Source: Hymenobacter yonginensis
GTDB taxonomy: Bacteria; Bacteroidota; Bacteroidia; Cytophagales; Hymenobacteraceae
Direction: 5' to 3'
DNA length: 64,000 nt
NCBI RefSeq assembly: GCF_027625995.1
Contig: NZ_CP115396.1
Span: forward strand, 3,968,501 to 4,032,500
Positions 58,943 through 64,000 of the stretch are shown here, one piece after another. The notes under the pieces were generated by a model that had not been told where the DNA came from, did not search any database, and saw only the letters and a program-made list of their open reading frames with translations. Every line of letters begins with the position of its first letter. The first letter of the stretch is position 1. A program made the translations under genes and the position numbers.

Positions 58943-59260
58943 CTATAGGAATACCACTTCCTTGATGACTGCCTCGCCTACCTCGTCGTTGATGAGCTGC
59001 ATCACCCGGGTCTTGGCCATCACCAGTTCATGCTTGAGCGGGGCGGAAGAAAGCCGCACGAAAAGCTTGCCGTTGCTCACGTACACCTCCTGGGTTTTCA
59101 GCGCCACGGCCTTGCCCATCACTTTCTCCCAGCTGCCCACTACCGTCACCTCGTTGAGCTTGCCCTGCAGCCGGTAGGCCTTCAGCAACGACTGAATACT
59201 GTCTTTGAGGGACACGATATCGGCACGACGCGAGTTTTCGGAGTTGCTTGGTTTTTTCAC
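58943..59260 (-). CDS. DUF721 (DciA-like) domain protein
   Basis: 105 aa from GTG 59260 (VKKPSNSENSRRADIVSLKD). The DUF721 core runs from about 15 to 105 (LKDSIQSLLKAYRLQGKLNE ... GSWEKVMGKAVALKT ... LFVRLSSAPLKHELVMAK). The family includes DciA, the replicative-helicase operator of bacteria lacking DnaC, so it may load DnaB; this fits the recF neighbour and origin-proximal setting. An upstream GTG at 59335 lies before the TACCTTTG element and is therefore rejected. It has its own promoter in the 82-nt gap after recF. Confidence 0.8.
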   Translation of the reverse strand: MKKPSNSENSRRADIVSLKDSIQSLLKAYRLQGKLNEVTVVGSWEKVMGKAVALKTQEVYVSNGKLFVRLSSAPLKHELVMAKTRVMQLINDEVGEAVIKEVVFL

Positions 59261-59317
59261 GTCGGGTCGATATACTAATGCGCGGAGAATGCCGCTGCGC
59301 CTAGAGCGGCGGCTACG

Positions 59318-59325
59318 CAAAGGTA
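59318..59325 (-). promoter_or_regulatory. Promoter -7 element TACCTTTG (DUF721 gene)
   Basis: Exact TAnnTTTG on the minus strand, 58 nt before the GTG at 59260; decides the start of the DUF721 protein. Confidence 0.5.
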
Positions 59326-59342
59326 AGGCGCCCACGCTCGGC

Positions 59343-60467
59343 TTACACGGCGCGCACCGTGCCGGCCTCCACCCGAAACCGGTTGATCTGCTCGGTGATG
59401 CTGGACAGCGCCAGGTCGGTACGGTCGAGGTGAGTGTCGGTGAGAAAGATCTGCCCGAAGGTATGGTCGGCTACGAGTTGCAGCAACCGCACAATGCGCT
59501 TCTCATCCAGCCGGTCGAAAATGTCGTCGAGCAGGAGCAGGGGCTTCTGCTGCTTGCGCGCTGCCAGAATTTCAAACTGCGCCAGCTTGAGCGCAATGAC
59601 GTAGGACTTCTGCTGGCCCTGCGAGCCATAGCTCTTCACCGGCAGCCCGTCCATTAGAAACACGAAGTCGTCTTTGTGCGGGCCGGCGGTAGTGCGCTGC
59701 AACGCCAGGTCTTTGCGCTCCTGCACCCGAAGTAGCTTGGCAAAGTCGGTTTCGGGCAGCTGACTCTTATAGGTAAGCAGCACCTCTTCCCGGCTGTCGG
59801 CCAGCAGCTGGTAGTGGCGCTGGAAGAGCGGCTCGAAGTCCAGCAGAAACTGCTGGCGGGCCGCCACCAGCTGCAAGCCCAGCGGCACCAGCTGTTCGTC
59901 TAGCACCAGCAGGTAGTCCCGGTCGTATCCGCCTTGGCGCTCGGCGGCCAGCTTCAGCAGCGAGTTGCGCTGCCGCAGCACATGGTTGTAGGAGATGAGG
60001 AGCTCCAGGTAGGCATGGTCGAGCTGCGAGATGAGGCTGTCGAAATACTTGCGGCGCTCCTCGCTGCCCTGCCGGATCAGGTCGGTGTCGTAGGGCGAGA
60101 TGAGCACGGCGGGGTAGCGGCCGATGTGGTCGGCTATCCGGTCGTAGGGCTGCTTGTTGCGGGCCACCACCTTTTTCTGTCCAGCCCGCAAGCTCACCTG
60201 AATAGCCTCCGGACCAGCCGCCTCGGCCGCCTCGTCGGCGGGCTGGAAGCGGCCCTTCACCACGAAGAACTCCTCGCCCTGCTTGATGCTCTGGGCATCG
60301 ACGGAAGTGAAGGCGCTCTTGGTAAGCGAGAGGTAATGGATGGCGTCGAGCAAGTTGGTCTTGCCGCTGCCGTTGTCGCCGATGAAGCAGTTGATGCGCG
60401 GCGACAGGCGCAAATTCGCTTCATCGTAGTTTTTGAAGAACAGCAGCTGCAGGCTTTCCAGTATCAT
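59343..60467 (-). CDS. recF: DNA replication/repair protein RecF
   Basis: 374 aa, full length. Walker A GDNGSGKTN at residues 30-38 after FFKNYDEANLRLSP. YGSQGQQKSYVIALKLAQF near 280-298 is the ABC-type signature region, and PLLLLDDIFDRLDEKR near 312-327 is Walker B/D-loop. It loads RecA on gapped DNA with RecO and RecR. In many bacteria recF is near dnaA/dnaN at the origin; here it is next to a DUF721 gene and a divergent PDH gene, the common Bacteroidota arrangement. Confidence 0.95.
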   Translation of the reverse strand: MILESLQLLFFKNYDEANLRLSPRINCFIGDNGSGKTNLLDAIHYLSLTKSAFTSVDAQSIKQGEEFFVVKGRFQPADEAAEAAGPEAIQVSLRAGQKKVVARNKQPYDRIADHIGRYPAVLISPYDTDLIRQGSEERRKYFDSLISQLDHAYLELLISYNHVLRQRNSLLKLAAERQGGYDRDYLLVLDEQLVPLGLQLVAARQQFLLDFEPLFQRHYQLLADSREEVLLTYKSQLPETDFAKLLRVQERKDLALQRTTAGPHKDDFVFLMDGLPVKSYGSQGQQKSYVIALKLAQFEILAARKQQKPLLLLDDIFDRLDEKRIVRLLQLVADHTFGQIFLTDTHLDRTDLALSSITEQINRFRVEAGTVRAV

Positions 60468-60499
60468 GCTCAGGGGTTCGGAATTGCAATCATTTTACG

Positions 60500-60507
60500 T
60501 ACTTTCG
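60500..60507 (+). promoter_or_regulatory. Candidate -7 element TACTTTCG (pdhA)
   Basis: One base off TAnnTTTG, 30 nt before the pdhA ATG within the 69-nt divergent gap to recF. Confidence 0.45.
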
Positions 60508-60536
60508 CATCCCAAACGCGAACAACTGAAAGCAAG

Positions 60537-61724
60537 ATGGCGGAGACGAAAGTAAAGGCTGCCCCCAAGGCTTCCAACTCGGCGAAGAAAACGTCGACCC
60601 AGAAGGCCGTGGCCAAAAGTGACGCGGTTACCAAAACGGTAACTCAGCCTGATCCGGTGTTGCCGCCCGCCAACGGCGCGGCTCCTGCCGTTACGAAGAA
60701 AGGCGGCAAATCGGCGAAAGGGGCTGAGCCTGCCAAGCCAAAGTTTTCCAAGGAAACCTACCTGCGCTGGTACGAGCAGATGCAGCTCATGCGCAAGTTT
60801 GAGGAGAAGGCCGGCCAGCTCTACGGTCAGCAAAAGATCAAAGGCTTCTGCCACCTTTATATCGGGCAGGAAGCCTGTGCCGCTGGTGCGGCCTCGGCCC
60901 TGACCAAAGCCGACAAGTGGATTACCGCTTACCGCGACCATGCGCACCCGCTGGCCTTGGGCACCTCGCCCGACGCAATCATGGCTGAGCTGTACGCCAA
61001 GGCTACCGGCTGCTCGAAGGGTAAAGGTGGCTCGATGCACATCTTCGATAAGGAGGTGAACTTCATCGGCGGCCACGGCATCGTGGGCGCGCAGGTGCCC
61101 ATGGGCGCCGGCATTGCCTTCGCCGAGAAATACAACAAGACGGGCAACGTGTGCATCTGCTACATGGGCGACGGCGCCGTGCGCCAGGGCGCCCTTCACG
61201 AAGCCTTCAACATGGCCATGCTCTGGAAGCTGCCCGTCATCTTCGTGGTGGAAAACAACGGCTACGCCATGGGCACCTCGGTGCAGCGCACGTCCAACGT
61301 GACGGAGCTTTACCACATCGGCCGCGGCTACGACATGCCGTCGGAGCCAGTGAACGGCATGAGCGTGGAAGACGTGCACGACGCCGTGGCCCGCGCTGCT
61401 GAGCGCGCCCGCGCCGGCGAAGGTCCCACGTTCCTGGAGTTCAAAACGTACCGCTACAAAGGCCACTCCATGAGTGATCCGGCCAAGTACCGCACCAAAG
61501 ACGAGCTGGAAGATTACCGCTCGCGCGACGTCATCGAATCGGTTCGCCACACCATTCTCACAAACAACATGGCTACGGAGGACGACCTTACGGCCATTGA
61601 TGAGAAGATCAAGGCGCAGGTACTGCAGTCGGTGGAATTTGCCGAGACGTCTCCTTATCCTACTGCCGACGAGCTCTACAAAGACGTGTACGTGCAGCAG
61701 GACTATCCTTACATTCGCGACTAG
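60537..61724 (+). CDS. pdhA: Pyruvate dehydrogenase E1 component, alpha subunit
   Basis: 395 aa from ATG 60537. Residues 1-75 are a Lys/Ala/Thr/Pro-rich low-complexity extension (KAAPKASNSAKKTSTQK) ahead of the catalytic domain that starts at FSKETYLRWYEQMQLMRKFE. ThDP binding motif GDGAVRQGALHEAFNMA ... VVENN near 215-250; phosphorylation-loop-like RYKGHSMSDPAKYR near 310-323. Pairs with an E1 beta encoded elsewhere. The extension may bind the E2 core or substitute for a missing linker; this is an inference. Divergent from recF. Confidence 0.93.
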   Translation: MAETKVKAAPKASNSAKKTSTQKAVAKSDAVTKTVTQPDPVLPPANGAAPAVTKKGGKSAKGAEPAKPKFSKETYLRWYEQMQLMRKFEEKAGQLYGQQKIKGFCHLYIGQEACAAGAASALTKADKWITAYRDHAHPLALGTSPDAIMAELYAKATGCSKGKGGSMHIFDKEVNFIGGHGIVGAQVPMGAGIAFAEKYNKTGNVCICYMGDGAVRQGALHEAFNMAMLWKLPVIFVVENNGYAMGTSVQRTSNVTELYHIGRGYDMPSEPVNGMSVEDVHDAVARAAERARAGEGPTFLEFKTYRYKGHSMSDPAKYRTKDELEDYRSRDVIESVRHTILTNNMATEDDLTAIDEKIKAQVLQSVEFAETSPYPTADELYKDVYVQQDYPYIRD

Positions 61725-61775
61725 TTCTGCCGCGAGCCTCCCCAGGTTTCGGCCCTCGTTTTCCAGTTACTTCTC

Positions 61776-62546
61776 ATGTCGAAGATTCCTTACACGGGTA
61801 AAACACCCGGCGCCCGTCAGCCTCAGCAGCCCGTATCGGCCGATCCGCTAGGGCAAGAAACCTATGCTGTGGAACATCCGCTGCTGGAAGATCCGGACGC
61901 GCTGGCCGTACGCCTAGCCGATTCCGAGGACTTCCTGCGCCGCAACAAGAACGTGCTGCTGGGTTTGCTGACGGTAGTGGTGCTGGCCGTGGTTGGCGCA
62001 TTTGCCTTCTACACCTGGCGTTCTTCGCAGGACACCAAGGCGCAGGCCGTGATGTTCCAGGCCGTGAACTACTGGGAGGCTGACTCGCTGCAGAAGGCCA
62101 TGAAAGGTGACGGCCAGAACCCCGGGCTGGAAACGGTAGCCAACGAGTACAGCGGCACCAAGGCCGGCAACCTCGCCAACTTCTACGCCGGTGTGGCCGC
62201 CCTCAAGCAGGGCCAGTACAAAGCTGCCGCCGATTACCTCGAAGACTTCTCGTCCGACGATCTGCTGGTGCAGGCCCGCGCTTACTCGCTGCTCGGCGAC
62301 GCCAACCTGGAGCTGAACAAGCCTCAGGAAGCTGCCGACTTCTACAGCAAGGCTGCCAACCACAACGCCAACGAGCAGTTCACGCCGGTGTACCTGCTGA
62401 AGGAAGCCACCGCCCGCGAGCTAGCCAAAGACACGGAAGGCGCCCTCAAGGCCTACGACCGTATCATCACGGAGTACCCCGCCTCGTTTGAGGTGAACGA
62501 GGCCCGCCAGTACAAGGCCCGCGTGGAAGCCCTGAGCGGCAAGTAG
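61776..62546 (+). CDS. Membrane-anchored tetratricopeptide protein (YfgM-like)
   Basis: 256 aa. The N-terminal cytosolic segment is followed by one membrane helix (VLLGLLTVVVLAVVGAFAFYTW, about 69-90). The rest is TPR-type helical repeats (LANFYAGVAALKQGQYKAAADYLED; AYSLLGDANLELNKPQEAADFYSK; ATARELAKDTEGALKAYDRII). Resembles YfgM/ancillary SecYEG chaperone-like proteins and the TPR proteins that usually precede ribH in Bacteroidota. Starts 51 nt after pdhA with no terminator between, so co-transcription with pdhA is possible. Confidence 0.85.
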   Translation: MSKIPYTGKTPGARQPQQPVSADPLGQETYAVEHPLLEDPDALAVRLADSEDFLRRNKNVLLGLLTVVVLAVVGAFAFYTWRSSQDTKAQAVMFQAVNYWEADSLQKAMKGDGQNPGLETVANEYSGTKAGNLANFYAGVAALKQGQYKAAADYLEDFSSDDLLVQARAYSLLGDANLELNKPQEAADFYSKAANHNANEQFTPVYLLKEATARELAKDTEGALKAYDRIITEYPASFEVNEARQYKARVEALSGK

Positions 62547-62588
62547 AACCGCAGATTTTGCAGAGTAAAAGGATTGCACATATAGCAG

Positions 62589-62625
62589 AGGAAAGGACGG
62601 TCCGGTACCGTCCTTTCCTTTTTAA
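62589..62625 (+). terminator. Intrinsic terminator after the TPR gene
   Basis: Perfect 13-bp arms AGGAAAGGACGGT (62589-62601) and complement (62607-62619), then TTTTTAAT. Confidence 0.9.
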
Positions 62626-62709
62626 TGCTCCCTGAGTGGCTTCGACTATTCTGCGTTCTGCGTGTTCAAGCCCAGGCCAACCAGCTAGCTCACCAGCCGG
62701 CCTGTCTTT

Positions 62710-62750
62710 AAATCTGTGTAATTCCCTCTAATCAGCAAAATCTGCGATTC
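62710..62750 (+). repeat. 9-nt periodic leader repeat ending at the ribH start
   Basis: Units AATCTGTGT / AATTCCCTCT / AATCAGCA / AAATCTGCGATTC immediately before the ribH ATG; related to 24528 and 26725. Confidence 0.6.
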
Positions 62751-63227
62751 ATGGCGACTGCCCTTAAAAACCTGAGCGACTACAGCTCCGACCATTTCAT
62801 CGATATTTCCGACAAGCGGTTCGGGCTGGTGGTGGCCGAGTGGAACCGCGAAATCACCGACACGCTGGCGCAGGGCGCCTACGATACGCTTATCAAGCAC
62901 GGCGCCAAGGAAGAGAACATCTTCCGCAACACCGTGCCCGGTAGCTTCGAGCTGACGCTGGGCGCGCAGTTGCTGGCCCAGCACGAGCAGATTGATGCTG
63001 TCATCTGCCTGGGCGTGGTCATCAAAGGCGAAACCAAGCACGACGACTACATCTGCCACGCCGTGGCCAGCGGCATCACCAATGTGGGCCTCAAGTACAA
63101 TAAGCCCGTCATCTTCGGCCTCGTGACCACCAATACCCTGGAGCAGGCTTGGGACCGGGCCGGTGGCAAGCACGGCAACAAAGGCGTGGAAGGCGCCGTG
63201 GCGGCCATTCATATGCTAAGCTTCTGA
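62751..63227 (+). CDS. ribH: 6,7-dimethyl-8-ribityllumazine synthase
   Basis: 158 aa. Signature words: FGLVVAEWNREITDTLAQGA (about 24-43), PGSFELTLGAQ near 63-73, VICLGVVIKGETKHDDYICHAV near 83-104 with catalytic His in KHDDY, and GVEGAVAAIHML at the end. Condenses 5-amino-6-ribitylaminouracil with dihydroxybutanone phosphate in riboflavin synthesis; forms an icosahedral or decameric cytosolic complex. The TPR gene upstream ends in a terminator, so ribH seems separately transcribed. No FMN riboswitch seen in the 204-nt upstream gap. Confidence 0.95.
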   Translation: MATALKNLSDYSSDHFIDISDKRFGLVVAEWNREITDTLAQGAYDTLIKHGAKEENIFRNTVPGSFELTLGAQLLAQHEQIDAVICLGVVIKGETKHDDYICHAVASGITNVGLKYNKPVIFGLVTTNTLEQAWDRAGGKHGNKGVEGAVAAIHMLSF

Positions 63228-63271
63228 GGCGAAGTCCGCGCAACGCCAAAAACCAGGCGCACACCAAGTGA

Positions 63272-63295
63272 TTGTCAGACAAAAGCGTAGCTTTG
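63272..63295 (+). promoter_or_regulatory. Candidate promoter with TAGCTTTG -7 element
   Basis: TAGCTTTG at 63288-63295 is an exact match; TTG at 63272 is only 13 nt upstream. Leader to the TraR gene about 170 nt, in which nothing else was recognised. Confidence 0.45.
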
Positions 63296-63472
63296 CGCCC
63301 GAAAAAGGGGATAGGGCCCGTTGCGTTCAGGCAGATACTGCCTGCGGTGTAGGCACAGGGATAAACTAATTTCTGCAGCCTGCTGTTAGCGCAAACATCC
63401 GGACGGAGGCCCGCCACTTTTATCGTAGCATTTTCTCTCTCCCATTCTTAGTTTACTTTTTCTGACCCCGAC

Positions 63473-63856
63473 ATGAGTGACGAAACCATACGCTATTCCA
63501 GAGAGGATTTGGCTGAGTTTGAGCAAATCATTCAGGATAAGCTAACCGCCGCCCGCAAAGAAGTATCCTTCATCAAGGAAACCCTGAGCCGCAAAAACGA
63601 CTCGGGTACCGACAACACCGCCTCGTCGAGCAAGGTGCTGGAAGACGGCGCCGACACGGCCGAGAAGGAGAGCCTCAACCAGCTGGCTTCGCGCCAGATG
63701 AAGTTCATCCAGCAGCTCGAAAATGCGCTGGTGCGCATCAAGAACGGCACCTACGGCGTGTGCATCGGTACCGGCAAGCTGATTCCGAAAGAGCGGCTGC
63801 GCGCCGTACCGCACACCCAACACTCCATTGAAGCCAAAATGGCTCGTCGCGACTAG
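63473..63856 (+). CDS. TraR/DksA-family protein with degenerate zinc finger
   Basis: 127 aa. Helical N-terminal coiled coil (REDLAEFEQIIQDKLTAARKEV) and KVLEDGADTAEKESLNQLASRQ in the DksA-type coiled-coil tip region, then the C-terminal zinc-finger position NGTYGVCIGTGKLIPKERLRAVPHTQHSIEAK. Canonical DksA has CxxC...CxxC; here only one Cys (Cys97) plus HTQH remain, so zinc may be absent or bound differently. Presumed RNA-polymerase secondary-channel regulator linked to growth control. In many Bacteroidota the homologue sits between ileS and lspA; here it is separate. Confidence 0.85.
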   Translation: MSDETIRYSREDLAEFEQIIQDKLTAARKEVSFIKETLSRKNDSGTDNTASSSKVLEDGADTAEKESLNQLASRQMKFIQQLENALVRIKNGTYGVCIGTGKLIPKERLRAVPHTQHSIEAKMARRD

Positions 63857-63878
63857 TTCCGGCGGCTTTAGTACCAGC

Positions 63879-63942
63879 GCCCGGGTTTTCGGCCGGCCTT
63901 CCCCTGTTGTGGAAGTCAGGCCGTGAGCCCGGGCACTGTTTT
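63879..63942 (+). terminator. Structured 3' end after the TraR/DksA gene
   Basis: GCGCCCGGG ... CCCGGGC with an inner GGCC/CCTTCC-GGAAG/GGCC stem, then TGTTTTC. Likely terminator; the remaining bases to 64000 show nothing recognisable. Confidence 0.5.
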
Positions 63943-64000
63943 CTGGTTGGGTTCGTTAATATCGGGGCCCAACCGGCTATCTTACTGATACATCTGTTTT

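Noticed and set aside
62547-62750. FMN riboswitch upstream of ribH
   Set aside because: The gap contains a terminator and a periodic repeat, without the conserved RFN-element words.
1-64000. tRNA, rRNA, tmRNA or transposase genes
   Set aside because: Scanned by eye for T-loop GGTTCRAAT-type words, rRNA motifs and DDE/HUH signatures; none convincing. A tRNA scan would settle it.

Overview
The window reads as a GC-rich chromosomal segment of a Bacteroidota bacterium, most likely an aerobic, pigmented member of the Hymenobacter group. The pointers are: a 1-hydroxycarotenoid desaturase beside a CruF-type hydratase; a large secreted protein with a type B type-IX-secretion sorting domain; lineage-typical families (DUF4175, DUF2939, SbsA-like Ig lipoprotein); TAnnTTTG-type -7 promoter elements in place of sigma70 boxes; almost no Shine-Dalgarno sequences; and long GTCATTCCGAG-type intergenic palindromes. 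No rRNA, tRNA, CRISPR array, transposase or prophage gene was found.

Layout. 1-3 kb: carotenoid genes and a TetR regulator. 3-6.3 kb: thioredoxin with a small acidic protein behind a 37-bp operator-like palindrome, an SGNH esterase lipoprotein and a glucan-phosphorylase-like enzyme. 6.6-14.5 kb: secreted nuclease, two exported GH13 alpha-glucan hydrolases, an SDR and an SLC45-like sugar symporter; with the phosphorylase these suggest starch/maltodextrin use without SusCD. 14.6-29.6 kb: SpoIIAA-like protein, double-domain M16 peptidase, DUF4175 coiled-coil protein, anti-sigma-type ATPase, YbeY, arginyltransferase-like protein, MnmG, methyltransferase and an Ig-like lipoprotein. 29.6-32.1 kb: about 16 DnaA-box-like sequences beside an AT-rich stretch, two small genes, then more perfect DnaA boxes. 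I read this as a candidate replication origin (oriC).

32-47.6 kb: PiT phosphate transporter, GlyRS, a 1072-aa secreted SBBP/PKD protein, a second SpoIIAA-like protein, MMPL exporter, IleRS, LspA and an AT-richer lipoprotein gene that looks acquired. 47.8-57.7 kb: fused peptide-type ABC ATPase, RNase R, polyprenyl synthase, rhomboid, small membrane proteins, GDPD and an HTH gene in a TGTAA-rich AT-rich patch, followed by a 15/16 match to the ParB site parS. 57.9-64 kb: thioesterase, DUF721 protein, RecF, PDH E1 alpha, TPR protein, lumazine synthase and a TraR/DksA-like protein. oriC-like sequence, parS, mnmG and recF within 35 kb agree with an origin-proximal segment.

The intergenic DNA is unusually rich in large inverted repeats. 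At least five families can be told apart, several with two or more copies here. A separate class of 8-9-nt periodic sequences ends at or near start codons. These repeats, the origin region and the thioredoxin palindrome are the most interesting non-coding content.
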